A stretch of 47,727 bases of DNA from Deltaproteobacteria bacterium (GTDB taxonomy: Bacteria; Desulfobacterota; Binatia; UBA9968; JAJDTQ01). Below are positions 1-9,059 of the stretch, piece after piece. Every line of letters begins with the position of its first letter. Within the stretch, counting starts at the first letter, position 1. Both the position numbers and the translations under genes were made by a program. The DNA lies in NCBI GenBank assembly GCA_028818775.1, contig JAPPNE010000059.1, positions 1-47,727 on the forward strand. The letters are read 5' to 3'. The notes under the pieces are model-generated. The model worked only from the letters and a program-made list of their open reading frames with translations. It was not told the origin of the DNA and made no database searches.

Positions 1-738
1 ATGTTGCGGTACTGCAGCTTGGCCATCGAAACCCTCCCCAATCGAAAGTCGTCCTGTTGTTCAAACCCTTGTCTTCGGTTCTCCGCCCGCTTGCCGGCGT
101 TCCGCTCTTTGCCCCCGCGGGCCCGCTGCTCCTCGCGCTCTCCGTCACTCCATCCCCGGACAACCGAAGGCTTGCTCCCGAAACCCCCGAAAAACCCATG
201 GCGAACCGTAAGCACAACGCAAGCGACCAGCTTGAAACGCCTGTCTATTCAAGCGTACCAAAGTCCGCTTTGCAAGAGGCGTCCGTTATTTGAAAACATA
301 CCATAATAACAGTCAGTTAGCCCATGATGTCGACAGGTGGCTGCGGATGAGGTCTCGTGTCGGAGTGTGGCGAAATTTACGAAAACAGTTGTTTGTGAAG
401 GTGCCGCCGACGTCGACTCCGACCATGTATCGACCTCGGAAATCACTCATAAGTGGCTGATATATATTGGTTGTTTGGCAAATCCTTGGAACAAGTTAAC
501 CCTGAAGCGCTGTGGACTGCTTTCCATCGGAGAAGCGTCTCTACGTGTACAGGTTCAACTGACCCCCAGGTAAGGAACAACTAAAGGGGAAGGTGCCCAA
601 CTGTAATGGCCGAGCCGTTTCGATTCAAGCAATCGGCCGGGTCGTCAAGAACGGCGCTTTAACCTCGCTGGTTGGAGGTGCTATATTTGGCCAGCCAAAT
701 GTCCTGGAACTGGTCGACGAAGACGACGGAGTAGATGG
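1..738. other. Stretch with no supported gene
   Basis: I see no gene here. Several short open frames exist on both strands, but none has a recognisable domain, a good ribosome binding site or codon usage like the neighbours. The stretch is clearly less GC-rich around 280-560 than the rest of the window. It may be the degraded end of a gene outside the window or a long regulatory region for the hydrolase at 739. No tRNA cloverleaf or repeat array was seen. Confidence 0.5.
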
Positions 739-1686
739 TTGGCTACGACCCTGGAGGCTCGGCAGGAAACAGTCGGATTCGTCCTGCCCGAGCCCGCCGC
801 AACCCTCGATCTCATGATGGACGACGGCGCGCCGATACGCATCGTGCGTCATGGCGCCCCGTCCGGGCCGCGTGTCGTGCTGAGCCACGGAGCCGGCTTT
901 GCGAGCGATTCCTACTTCCCGTTCTGGCGGCTGATGCTGGAGCGTTTCGACCTTGCCCTGTTCGATTTTCGCAACTGCGGGCGAAACCCGTTCCACGCGG
1001 GGGAGACGCACCACTATCCTCAATTCGCGCGCGACAGCACGGCGGTGCATTGCGCGATCGCCGGGGAATGGGGCGAGAAGACCACTATCGGCGTCTTTCA
1101 CTCCATGTCCGCGATCACGGCCCTGCTCGCGGTCGTCGAAGGCGTCTGGCACTGGGATGCGCTGGTGCTGTTCGACCCGCCGATGGTGCCGCCGGAAGGC
1201 AGTCCGCTGCGCGGCCCGAGGATTACCGCGGGCGAGGTGCAGCGCGACGCCAACCTGATCCGCCAGAACCGGTTCCGGAATCCCGAGGAACTGGCTGAGG
1301 TATTCCGTTACCTGAACCAGTTCCGGCGCCTGCGGAAGGGGGTGGCGGAACTCAACGCACGCTCAGTGATGCGCTTCGATCCCGCATGCGGAGATTGGCT
1401 GCTCTGTTGCCCCGGCCCGGTCGAAGCCGGTCTCTATACCGACGTCACCGAGCTGCCGATCTGGCGGAAGCCCGGCCCGCCGGCGCGCCCGCTCCTGATC
1501 GTCGGCTCCGACCCGGAGCCCGAGGACGCAGCGAAGACCGCGTCCTGCTGCAAGCTGTTCTGCGAGACGTTCGGCATCGATTACGCCGTCGTGCCCGATA
1601 CCAGCCACCTCCTGCAGCTCGAGGAACCTGAACAGTGCTTCGCTCTGTTCAGCCGCTTCCTCGCCGACAACGGGATCGGCGCATGA
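739..1686 (+). CDS. Alpha/beta hydrolase
   Basis: A 315-residue protein with an alpha/beta hydrolase fold, probably a soluble esterase or amidase of unknown substrate. Visible are the oxyanion-side motif LSHGAGF (residues 48-54), a nucleophile elbow around Ser122 (FHSMSA), an acid after the late beta strand (LLIVGSD, Asp258) and a candidate catalytic His290 (PDTSH), in the usual order. The elbow departs from the common GxSxG form because Phe120 and Ser124 replace the glycines. No signal peptide is seen. The start is a TTG, chosen because GGAG lies seven bases upstream and no ATG fits better. It stands alone, facing the minus-strand channel gene. The fold is fairly sure; the substrate is unknown. 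Confidence 0.8.
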   Translation: MATTLEARQETVGFVLPEPAATLDLMMDDGAPIRIVRHGAPSGPRVVLSHGAGFASDSYFPFWRLMLERFDLALFDFRNCGRNPFHAGETHHYPQFARDSTAVHCAIAGEWGEKTTIGVFHSMSAITALLAVVEGVWHWDALVLFDPPMVPPEGSPLRGPRITAGEVQRDANLIRQNRFRNPEELAEVFRYLNQFRRLRKGVAELNARSVMRFDPACGDWLLCCPGPVEAGLYTDVTELPIWRKPGPPARPLLIVGSDPEPEDAAKTASCCKLFCETFGIDYAVVPDTSHLLQLEEPEQCFALFSRFLADNGIGA

Positions 1687-1844
1687 CGGGCCGCGATGAC
1701 GCCAAGGCCGTTCGTCATCGACCTTACCAATGCCCGGGAAGGATCTCGGCCATCGCGAAGGCATGAGGTTTGTGTCCGGCATAACGATAACGGCGCTCTT
1801 GCACACTAACATTTACGGAATTAGCTAAGCCCCTGACGGCCTTG

Positions 1845-1863
1845 ACCCGTTGCGTGGGTTTTT
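1845..1863 (+). terminator. Possible weak intrinsic terminator
   Basis: A short stem (ACCC against GGGT around a seven-base loop) is followed directly by TTTTT. It lies about 160 bases past the hydrolase stop and just before the end of the convergent channel gene. The stem is only four to five pairs, so the call is tentative. Confidence 0.25.
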
Positions 1864-1878
1864 CGCGTACTCCCGCTC

Positions 1879-3579
1879 TCACCCGAAATCCCGCGAGAAC
1901 GCCTGGCGCTGCTCGGTGTTTCCGAGCATGATCAGTTCGCTGCCCTTGTGGAGGGAGGTGGAGGGCGGTGGGTTGGTGACGACGACGCCGTTCTGCTGCA
2001 CGCCGACGACGGTGAGCCCGGTGCGCTCGGCCACGGCGGCGGCGCCCAGGTCCCGGCCGACGAGACGGGGCGGCGCGGGAACGACGAACAGTTCCACGCC
2101 TTCGCCGATGACCAACAGTTCCTGTCCGTGGAGTTGGGCGAAGATGTCCTCCACGCCCTGGGAGGTGTAGCTCAGGGCGAAGTCGGCGCCGGCCCGGTAT
2201 ATGGCCTCGAGGTTGCGCGGGTGCGTGAGGCGGCTGAGGATGAGGACCTCGGGATTGAGGCGCCGGCAAAAGACCGCCAGGTAGATGTTCGTGGCGTCGT
2301 CGCTGCTGGACAGCACTACCGCGGGCGTATCGTTCAGACCGGCCTCCATCAGCAGGTCCCGGTCGGCGGCGTCGCCGATGAAGAGCCGGCTGGGAATCTC
2401 GCCGATGCGCGCCCGCAGGGCCTCGTTGCGCTCGATGAGGTGCACGTCCACGTCCTTGCGCCGGATGGCCCGGGAGGTGGCGCGTCCGACCTTGCCGCCG
2501 CCGATCACCAGCACCGGGTGGTAGTTGATGTCGTAGATGACCAGCAGCAGGTTCAGCTCCAGGATCTGCTGCTCGGTGCCCGCCACCATGAGCAGGCTGG
2601 CATGGGACAGGTACGTGTCGGGCCGCGCCGGCAGGAGCTTGCCGCGCTCCCAGACGCTGACGATCTCCACGCCGGTGGCTTCGCGGATCTGCGTTTCACG
2701 GATGGTGCGGCCGGCGAACGGGGTGTTGTGCACGGCGAACTCGGCGATGCGCAGGTTGCGGATGCCGCCGATGACGTGCACCTCGGCGTGGCCGGCGTTG
2801 ACGCGGTTGGCCAGGCGTGCCGCAAGCTGCTGGTGCAGCGGCAGCACGTGGCTGCAGCCGCTCAGTTCCAGCACGTCGATGGAGTCCTCCGCTTCCGCCG
2901 TGGCGACGATGGGAACGCTGGGGGCCACGTCCCGGGCGGTGATGGTGATGTTGGTGTTCACCGCGTCGCCCAGGTTGGCGAGAATGAGGCGCGCGCGTGG
3001 CGCCCGCAGGCTTATGTAGGTCTCCCGGCTGTCGACGTCGCCGGTGATGACCGACAGGCCCTCGCGATGCTTGCGCGCGGCCTCGGCGGGGTCCGGCTCG
3101 ATGAGTTGGTAGGCGATATCGTACAACGCCAGCCGCTCGATGAGACCGATGGCGAGCGCGTCGTAGCCGCAGATGATGACGTGCCCCGCCAGGTCCTCCG
3201 GCACCTGGCGCGGCGCGCGGCCGCGTATCTGGGCTTCCAGCCAAGGCCCGTAGAATGAACGGATCAGTGTGAACGGCAGCAGGATCAGCAGCAGGATGAT
3301 GCCCGACAAGAGGACCAGGATGCTGAAGATTTTCCCGACGTCGCTGTGGAAGACGATGTCGCCGAACCCCAGGGTGCTCATGACGGTCAGGGTCCAGTAG
3401 AAACCGGTGATCCAGGAGTAGTCCCTGCCTTCCAGGCCGACCATGATGACGTGGAAGAGGATGGTATAGACGACGATGGTGCCGACGAGTATTGCCAGAA
3501 ACTTGAGCAGCACGCCCAGGTTGCGGCGGGTTTCCGGTGCCTCCAGGAAGGAGTAGATGAGGCTGACCAGGACTTTCAC
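1879..3579 (-). CDS. Potassium channel protein with two RCK domains
   Basis: A 566-residue membrane protein of the two-helix potassium channel type with cytoplasmic regulatory domains. A hydrophobic helix at about 24-48 is followed by a pore loop carrying the selectivity filter TLGFGD (residues 69-74), a variant of TVGYGD, and a second helix at about 83-106. The rest is two tandem RCK (TrkA-N) modules: one from about residue 133, whose nucleotide loop CGYDAL is degenerate, and one from about 356 with an intact GGGKVG loop. A TrkA-C-like domain lies at about 480-566. Two different RCK halves in one chain would make a four-chain gating ring. The start is GTG. It follows the amidase gene by 65 bases on the same strand; a functional link is not evident. 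Confidence 0.9.
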   Translation of the reverse strand: MKVLVSLIYSFLEAPETRRNLGVLLKFLAILVGTIVVYTILFHVIMVGLEGRDYSWITGFYWTLTVMSTLGFGDIVFHSDVGKIFSILVLLSGIILLLILLPFTLIRSFYGPWLEAQIRGRAPRQVPEDLAGHVIICGYDALAIGLIERLALYDIAYQLIEPDPAEAARKHREGLSVITGDVDSRETYISLRAPRARLILANLGDAVNTNITITARDVAPSVPIVATAEAEDSIDVLELSGCSHVLPLHQQLAARLANRVNAGHAEVHVIGGIRNLRIAEFAVHNTPFAGRTIRETQIREATGVEIVSVWERGKLLPARPDTYLSHASLLMVAGTEQQILELNLLLVIYDINYHPVLVIGGGKVGRATSRAIRRKDVDVHLIERNEALRARIGEIPSRLFIGDAADRDLLMEAGLNDTPAVVLSSSDDATNIYLAVFCRRLNPEVLILSRLTHPRNLEAIYRAGADFALSYTSQGVEDIFAQLHGQELLVIGEGVELFVVPAPPRLVGRDLGAAAVAERTGLTVVGVQQNGVVVTNPPPSTSLHKGSELIMLGNTEQRQAFSRDFG

Positions 3580-3644
3580 GACAAGGCCTTGTGATCGCGA
3601 AGTGTTTCAGGACTCCTCTTGCACATGAGGAAGGCGGACGCGCT

Positions 3645-5003
3645 TCAGCCTTCCGCCAACCAGCGCCCGATGCCCACGAGCTCCCAGTCCTTGCGGTAGT
3701 AGCCGAGGAGCTGTACCCCCAGCGGCATGGCGTCGAGCGCCAGCAGCGGCAGGTTCAGGGTGGGAACGCCCACCACCGAAGAGAGCTCGCCGTAGATCGA
3801 GTTGCCCACCGGCATTCCCACCGGCGCGGCGTCCACCGAGTTGAGGGTGACGAATGCGTCGGCGCGGCCCGCCATGGCCTCCCACTGCCGGCGGAAGTCC
3901 CGGCACCAGTCCAGCGCTCCGGCGTAGTCCGCGGAGGTCAGTCCCCGGCCCACCTCCACCCGTTCCAGCACCCGCTCGCTCAAGAGCTCCGGGCAGCGGT
4001 CGGCATACAGCGCCAGCGGGTAGCGCCCCTCGTAGGTGAGCATCAGCAGGATGACCTCCGGCAGCTCCCGGAGCTTGTGCTCGACGGCTTCCACCTCCGG
4101 GTCGTCGGCGCGGCCCGCCACCGCCACCCCCCTGGAGCGCAGCTCTTCGACGTATCCTTCGAAGACCGCCTTGGTTTCATCCAGGGTCGCGTCCCATCCG
4201 GCGGTCTCGAGCCGCACCACGCGCCGGGGCTTGCTCGCGGGCGGCAGCGAGGGCTCGCCGTTGAGGCTCGGATGGCCGGGGTCCCCGCCGGCGGTGTGCG
4301 AGATGTACCAGGCCGTGCCCCACATGTCCTCCAGGCTGCCGGCGAGGATACCCAGGTGGGCCAGGCTCGGCGCCGAGGGAAATCCCCCCAAGGTGTTGAG
4401 GGCGCCGTAGGAGGCCTTAATGGCGTAGGTGCCGCAGTAGGCCGCCGGCCGCAGCACCGAGCCGCGCACCTGCGTGCCCGTGGCCGCCGGCACCATGCGC
4501 GCGCCCACCGCGGCGGCGCTGCCGCTGGAGGAGCCCCCGGGGGTGCGCGACACGTCCCAGGGGTTGCGCGTCGGACCGGGCGCGGCGAAGGCGAACTCCG
4601 TGGTCACGGTCTTGCCCAGGATGAGCGCGCCGCCCTTGCGCAGGGCGTGGACCGCGGCGCCGTCCCAGCCGGACTGCCAGCCCTCCAGCACCGGGCTGCC
4701 CACCTCCATGGGCATGTCCTCGGTCTCGTGCACGTCCTTGATGGCCATGGGCATGCCGTCCACCGCGGACAGGGGCCGTCCCTCCTTGTAGCGCGCCGTG
4801 GCCGCGTCCGCCGCCTCGCGCGCGCCCTCCACGTTCATGCGCACGAAGGCTTTGACTTCCGGCTCCAGCGCTTCGATGGTTTCCAGGCAGCGCTCCAGAT
4901 ACGCACGGGGGGTGTCGCTGCCGTCGAGAAACGCAGGGACCGCGGCGGCGTAGCACAACAGGTTGGCGGTCTTGGGGTCGTAGGGAACTTTGCGTCCAGC
5001 CAT
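3645..5003 (-). CDS. Amidase signature family hydrolase
   Basis: A 452-residue amidase of the GatA-like amidase signature family, which hydrolyses carboxamides by a Ser-cisSer-Lys triad. The lysine motif is MAIKDVH near residue 88, the glycine/serine loop GGSSSGSAAAV carries the cis-serine, and the nucleophile lies in GTQVRGSVLRPAAYCG. That last motif is the GTQ-x-x-GSVxRPAA variant, with Arg where most members have a second Gly or Ala. Length is normal. The start is supported by GAAAGGA just upstream. There is no GatB or GatC neighbour, so a catabolic amidase is more likely than tRNA amidation. It is divergent from modA; the substrate cannot be read from the sequence. Confidence 0.88.
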   Translation of the reverse strand: MAGRKVPYDPKTANLLCYAAAVPAFLDGSDTPRAYLERCLETIEALEPEVKAFVRMNVEGAREAADAATARYKEGRPLSAVDGMPMAIKDVHETEDMPMEVGSPVLEGWQSGWDGAAVHALRKGGALILGKTVTTEFAFAAPGPTRNPWDVSRTPGGSSSGSAAAVGARMVPAATGTQVRGSVLRPAAYCGTYAIKASYGALNTLGGFPSAPSLAHLGILAGSLEDMWGTAWYISHTAGGDPGHPSLNGEPSLPPASKPRRVVRLETAGWDATLDETKAVFEGYVEELRSRGVAVAGRADDPEVEAVEHKLRELPEVILLMLTYEGRYPLALYADRCPELLSERVLERVEVGRGLTSADYAGALDWCRDFRRQWEAMAGRADAFVTLNSVDAAPVGMPVGNSIYGELSSVVGVPTLNLPLLALDAMPLGVQLLGYYRKDWELVGIGRWLAEG

Positions 5004-5087
5004 GGGGTCCTTTCAGGGTTGCCGGGCAGCGGAGGAGTTTGCTCGCGAACAGCTTGGTGCGTCGCCTTGCCCCGGAACGCGTCGAAC

Positions 5088-5116
5088 CTTGGCATTATAG
5101 ACAACAAAATGCCAAG
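5088..5116. promoter_or_regulatory. Perfect 9-bp palindrome ahead of modA, candidate operator
   Basis: CTTGGCATT (5088-5096) and its exact complement AATGCCAAG (5108-5116) are separated by 11 bases. The element lies nine bases before the modA start and about 85 bases before the divergent amidase start. It is not an intrinsic terminator, because it is followed by A rather than T on the plus strand. The position suits a repressor site controlling molybdate uptake. It does not look like the E. coli ModE site, so the binding protein is unknown. Confidence 0.5.
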
Positions 5117-5124
5117 AAAAAAAG

Positions 5125-5934
5125 ATGAATATGGAAAGCACCAAAGCCCCGAATCGAATGACGATTCGAACGCTCCGGGTGCTCGCCGGAGTGTGGATCC
5201 TGGTGGCGGCCTGCGGCGCGCCGGCCGCGGCGGCGGAACGCCTGCTCGTGTTCGCGGCGGGCAGCCTCCAGGGTGCGGTGGACGAGGTGGCGCGGGCCTA
5301 CGAGCGGGCGGGCGGGGCGCGGGTGGCGGTGTCCTATGCGGCGAGTTCCGTCCTGGCGCGGCAGATCGAGCAGGGCGCCGCGGCGGACGTCTACATCTCG
5401 GCCAGTCCCAAGTGGATGGACCGGCTGGAGCGCGGGCGCTGGCTGCGCCCGGGGACCCGCGGCAACCTCCTCGGCAACCGGCTGGTGCTGGTGGCGCCGG
5501 CGGACCGCGCCGCCCCGGTGACGATCCATACCGGCTTCCCCCTGGCGCGCATCCTCGACGGCGGGCGGCTGGCCATGGGCGATCCGTCCTACGTCCCCGC
5601 GGGGGTCTACGCCAAGGCGGCGCTGAAGACCTTCGGCGTCTGGCGGACCGTGGCGGACCGGCTCGCCGGCACCCCGGACGTGCGCCGGGCGCTGGCGCTG
5701 GTGGCGCGGGGCGAGGCGCCCTACGGCATCGTCTACGCCACCGACGCACAGGCGGATCCGAGAGTCGCGGTGGTGGGGGTCTTCCCCGAGCACTCCCATC
5801 CGTCCATCGACTATTCAGCGGCCATCCCCGCCGCCAGCATCCACCCCGAGGCGGAACGTCTCCTGGGTTTCCTGTGGTCGCCCAAGGCTGGAGCGGCATT
5901 CGCGGCCCACGGCTTCGCGGTGCGGGAGCCCTAG
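5125..5934 (+). CDS. modA: Molybdate ABC transporter substrate-binding protein
   Basis: Periplasmic molybdate or tungstate binding protein that delivers oxyanion to ModBC. An N-terminal secretion signal (about residues 12-38, ending APAAAA) is followed by LLVFAAGSLQGAVDEV, the usual ModA first strand and oxyanion loop. Further ModA features are SYAASSVLARQIEQGA, ADVYISAS and the late segment YGIVYATDA. Length is typical. The cysteine in VAACG could also make it a lipoprotein. The start is uncertain: ATG codons at 5125, 5131 and 5158 are all in frame, and none has a strong ribosome binding site. It is the first gene of modABC, with modB seven bases downstream. Confidence 0.93.
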   Translation: MNMESTKAPNRMTIRTLRVLAGVWILVAACGAPAAAAERLLVFAAGSLQGAVDEVARAYERAGGARVAVSYAASSVLARQIEQGAAADVYISASPKWMDRLERGRWLRPGTRGNLLGNRLVLVAPADRAAPVTIHTGFPLARILDGGRLAMGDPSYVPAGVYAKAALKTFGVWRTVADRLAGTPDVRRALALVARGEAPYGIVYATDAQADPRVAVVGVFPEHSHPSIDYSAAIPAASIHPEAERLLGFLWSPKAGAAFAAHGFAVREP

Positions 5935-5941
5935 CGCCCTC

Positions 5942-6646
5942 ATGTGGTCCCTGAGCCCAGCGGAAGTCGAGGCGCTCGGCCTGAGCGTGCGCGTCGCCGC
6001 CTGGAGCACGGCGGCGGGCCTTCCACTGGCGGTGGCGGCGGCCCACGTGCTGGCGCGCCGCGACTTCTGGGGCAAGGAGGTCCTGAACGCCCTGCTGCAC
6101 ATGCCGCTGGTGCTGCCGCCGGTGGTGACCGGGTACCTGCTGCTCCTGCTGCTGGGGCGACGGGGCTTTGTGGGCGCGTGGCTCGAGCAGACTTTCGGTC
6201 TGGTGTTCGCCTTTCGCTGGACCGGCGCGGTGGTGGCCGCGGCGGTGGTGGCCTTCCCCTTGATGGTGCGGCCCATCCGCCTCAGCCTGGAGGCCGTCGA
6301 CCCGCGCCTGGAGGCCGCCGCCAAAACCCTTGGGGCCAACCGCTTCTGGGCTTGGCTAACGGTGACGCTGCCCTTGAGCCTGCCGGGGATCGTGGTGGGC
6401 GCCATCCTCGGCTTCACCCGGAGCCTCGGGGAGTTCGGCGCCACGGTCACGTTCGTGTCGAACATCCCCGGCGAGACCCAGACCCTGTCCCTGGCGGTCT
6501 ATTCCGCGCTCCAGGTGCCCGGCGGAGAGCCGGGCGCCATGCGCCTCACCGTCATCATCGTTGTGGTCACCATCGTAGCGCTGGTAGCGTCGGAGATGCT
6601 GGGGCGCTACGTCGCGCGCAGGACCCGGGGGTACGCGAGTGCTTGA
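5942..6646 (+). CDS. modB: Molybdate ABC transporter permease
   Basis: Integral membrane subunit (234 residues) of the molybdate importer, with about five or six hydrophobic segments. The EAA loop that contacts the ATPase is visible as EAAAKTLGANRFWAWLTVTL with the downstream glycine of SLPGIVVGA. The following FTRSLGEFGATVTFVSN and GETQTLSLAVY are typical of ModB/CysW permeases. The gene starts seven bases after modA and its end overlaps modC by eight bases, which indicates translational coupling in one operon. Confidence 0.95.
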   Translation: MWSLSPAEVEALGLSVRVAAWSTAAGLPLAVAAAHVLARRDFWGKEVLNALLHMPLVLPPVVTGYLLLLLLGRRGFVGAWLEQTFGLVFAFRWTGAVVAAAVVAFPLMVRPIRLSLEAVDPRLEAAAKTLGANRFWAWLTVTLPLSLPGIVVGAILGFTRSLGEFGATVTFVSNIPGETQTLSLAVYSALQVPGGEPGAMRLTVIIVVVTIVALVASEMLGRYVARRTRGYASA

Positions 6647-7757
6647 AGTGGACGTCGAGCGCCGCCTCGGGGACTTCCGCATCGAGGCCCGGTTCCGCAG
6701 CGAACGCGGGGTCACGGCCCTGTTCGGCCGCTCCGGCGCCGGCAAGACGTCCATCGTGAACATGGTGAGCGGGCTCCTGAGGCCCGACCGCGGGCGCATC
6801 GCGGTGGACGGCCACGTGCTCTTCGACAGCGTCGCGGGCGTCGACCTGCCGCCGTGGAAGCGGCGCCTCGGCTACGTTTTCCAGGAAGGACGCCTGTTCC
6901 CCCACTTGACCGTGCGCCGGAACCTGCTCTACGGCCGGCGCTTCGCCCCCGCCGCCGAGCGCTACCTGGCCATGGAGCAGGCGGTCGAGTTGCTGGACCT
7001 GGGCGCCCTGCTGAGGCGCCGCCCGTTGTCGCTATCGGGCGGCGAGAAGCAGCGCGTGGCCATGGGGCGGGCGCTCCTGAGCAGCCCGCGGGCGCTCTTG
7101 ATGGACGAGCCTCTGGCGTCCCTCGACGTGCTCATGAAACGGGAGATCCTGCCCTACATCGAGCGCCTCGACGAGATGGGCATTCCCATCCTCTACGTGA
7201 GCCATTCCCTCGACGAGGTGTCGCGGCTGGCGCGCAACCTCGTGCTGGTGTCCGCGGGCCGGGTCACGGCGTCCGGCGAAGTGGACGAGATCCTCAACCG
7301 GCTGGACCTGTGGTCGCCGGAGGACGAGACCGAAACCGGCACCATGCTCACCACACGGGTCGCGCGCCACGACGCCGAGGGCGGCATCACGCACCTCGAA
7401 TTCCGCGGCGGCGAGCTGCGGGTGCCGCTGGCGGACATCCCGGAAGGGGTTGCGGTGCGCGTGTGGATCCGCGCGCGGGACGTGGGCGTGGCCACGGAGC
7501 GGCCGCGCGGACTGAGCCTGCGCAACGTGCTCCGGGGGACCCTGGTGGAGATAGGCGAGGGCGGCGCCGGCCCGGTGACGGAGCTGAGGCTGCGTATCGG
7601 CGACACCACGCTCACCGCGCTCGTGACCCGGGGGGCGGTGCGCGAGCTGGCGCTGGCGCCCGGCCAGGAGGTCTACGCCCTCATCAAGAGCGCCAACCTC
7701 GACCGGCGCCAACTCAGCCTGGTGGCGGCGATGGCCGGGCCGGGGAGCCCGCTTTGA
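6639..7757 (+). CDS. modC: Molybdate ABC transporter ATP-binding protein
   Basis: Cytoplasmic ATPase that energises ModAB. Walker A is GRSGAGKTS (about residues 30-38), followed by the Q-loop in YVFQEGRLFPH, the signature LSGGEKQRVAMGRAL, Walker B ALLMDEPLASLD and the switch histidine in LYVSHSLDEV. The C-terminal part (about residue 290 on) is a MOP/TOBE domain, the expected oxyanion sensor, ending with a segment like VYALIKSANLDRRQLSL. The start is GTG, overlapping the end of modB by eight bases. The gene ends in TTGA, shared with the start of the next gene. Confidence 0.95.
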   Translation: MLEVDVERRLGDFRIEARFRSERGVTALFGRSGAGKTSIVNMVSGLLRPDRGRIAVDGHVLFDSVAGVDLPPWKRRLGYVFQEGRLFPHLTVRRNLLYGRRFAPAAERYLAMEQAVELLDLGALLRRRPLSLSGGEKQRVAMGRALLSSPRALLMDEPLASLDVLMKREILPYIERLDEMGIPILYVSHSLDEVSRLARNLVLVSAGRVTASGEVDEILNRLDLWSPEDETETGTMLTTRVARHDAEGGITHLEFRGGELRVPLADIPEGVAVRVWIRARDVGVATERPRGLSLRNVLRGTLVEIGEGGAGPVTELRLRIGDTTLTALVTRGAVRELALAPGQEVYALIKSANLDRRQLSLVAAMAGPGSPL

Positions 7758-8977
7758 ACAGCGCATCTCGAAGCACCTTCTCGTCCCTGCGCAACCGCGA
7801 CTTCCGGTATTTGTGGGCCGGCACCTGTTTCCTGAGCGGCGGGCTGTGGATCCAGCAGGTGACCCTGGGCTGGGCCACCTACGAGATGACCGGGTCGTCG
7901 ATCCTGCTGGGGGCGATCAACGGCCTGCGCTTCGTGCCCTTTCTCATCTTCAGCCCGCTGGCCGGGGTGGCCGCGGACCGCACGGACCGGCGCCGGCTCA
8001 TGATGACCACGCAGTGGTGCATTCTGCTCACGGCCCTGGGCATGGGCCTGGTGGTGAGCCTGGGGCTGCTGGAGGTGTGGCACCTGTTCGCCTTCACGCT
8101 GGTGACCGGCGTGGTGTGGTCCTTCAGTGAACCCGTGCGCCAGGCGCTCATCCCCGACGTGGTGCCGCGGGCGGAGCTGATGAACGCCGTGGCCCTCAAC
8201 TCCGCGGCCTTCAACTTCACCAAGATCATCGGCCCCAGCGTGGGCGGGGTGCTCATCGTCGCGTTCGGGCTGGCGGGGAACTTCTACATCCAGAGCGCAA
8301 CCTATCTGTTCGTGCTGTGGATGATCTACCGGATGCACGTGCCCGTGCGGATCAGCGAGGCGGCGGGCTCGTCGGTGTTGAGCAACCTGCGCGAGGGCAT
8401 CCGCTACGTGTGGGCGGAACCGGTGGTGTTCGCGGTCATGGCCACGGCCATGATCCCGCGTCTCTTCGCCATGCCCTACCAGGCGCTCCTGCCCATCTTC
8501 CAGAAGGACGTGCTGCAGGTGGGCGCGGACGGCCTGGGTCTCATGATGGCGGCGCCGGGCCTCGGCGCCATGCTGGCCATGCTGAGCGTCGCTCATTTCG
8601 CCAGCAGGGTGAGCCGGCCGGGGCTCCTGATGCTCGCGGCGCTGGTGCTGCAAGGGATCTTCCTCGCCCTGTTCGCGCTGGTGCACACGCTGCCGCTGGC
8701 GCTGCTGACCCTGGTCATCGTCGGCGGATTCCAGGTGCTGTTCATGTCGGTCTCCAACATGGTGCTGCACATGACCGTGCCGGACCAACTGCGCGGCCGG
8801 GTCATGAGCATCTACATGCTCGACCGCGGCATCACCCCGGCCGGAGCCTTGCTCGCCGGCATCAGCGCGCACTTCGTCGGCGCCCCCTACACCGTGATGG
8901 GCATGGGCGCCCTCGTGCTCGCGCTGGCCGCCGTGGTGATCCTGTTCCTGCCGAGCCTGCGCAAGGTGCGGGCCTGA
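7754..8977 (+). CDS. MFS transporter of the EntS-like (MFS_3) type
   Basis: A 407-residue major facilitator protein with about twelve hydrophobic segments. The loop-2 motif is present as GVAADRTDRRRLMM, the segment PVRQALIPDVVPRAELMNAVALNSAAFN is typical of MFS_3 exporters, and a second copy of the motif appears as VPDQLRGRVMSIYM. I chose the TTG at 7754, which overlaps the modC stop by four bases (TTGA). The next upstream frame would run far into modC, and there is no ATG before the first helix. The overlap places it in the mod operon, yet MFS_3 members usually export siderophores or drugs, so its link to molybdate is unclear. Confidence 0.87.
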   Translation: MNSASRSTFSSLRNRDFRYLWAGTCFLSGGLWIQQVTLGWATYEMTGSSILLGAINGLRFVPFLIFSPLAGVAADRTDRRRLMMTTQWCILLTALGMGLVVSLGLLEVWHLFAFTLVTGVVWSFSEPVRQALIPDVVPRAELMNAVALNSAAFNFTKIIGPSVGGVLIVAFGLAGNFYIQSATYLFVLWMIYRMHVPVRISEAAGSSVLSNLREGIRYVWAEPVVFAVMATAMIPRLFAMPYQALLPIFQKDVLQVGADGLGLMMAAPGLGAMLAMLSVAHFASRVSRPGLLMLAALVLQGIFLALFALVHTLPLALLTLVIVGGFQVLFMSVSNMVLHMTVPDQLRGRVMSIYMLDRGITPAGALLAGISAHFVGAPYTVMGMGALVLALAAVVILFLPSLRKVRA

Positions 8978-9059
8978 TCCCGTATCCAGTCCCGTACGGG
9001 GGGTGGCGGCCAGGCGAATCCTTGACAACCCGCGGCTTCCGCTGTTTCCTTTGGACAGG

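Noticed and set aside
5088..5124. Reading the modA palindrome as an intrinsic terminator
   Set aside because: The run that follows is A on the plus strand, and no minus-strand gene ends there.
3591..5954. Very long open frame on the plus strand opposite the amidase and across modA
   Set aside because: It is antisense to two well-supported genes, has arginine- and glycine-rich shadow composition and no domain. High GC content keeps stop codons rare.
9022..9050. Promoter for the dioxygenase operon (TTGACA with a -10 about 17 bases on)
   Set aside because: The -35 is perfect but the matching -10 (TTTCCT) is poor, so I did not list it as a feature.
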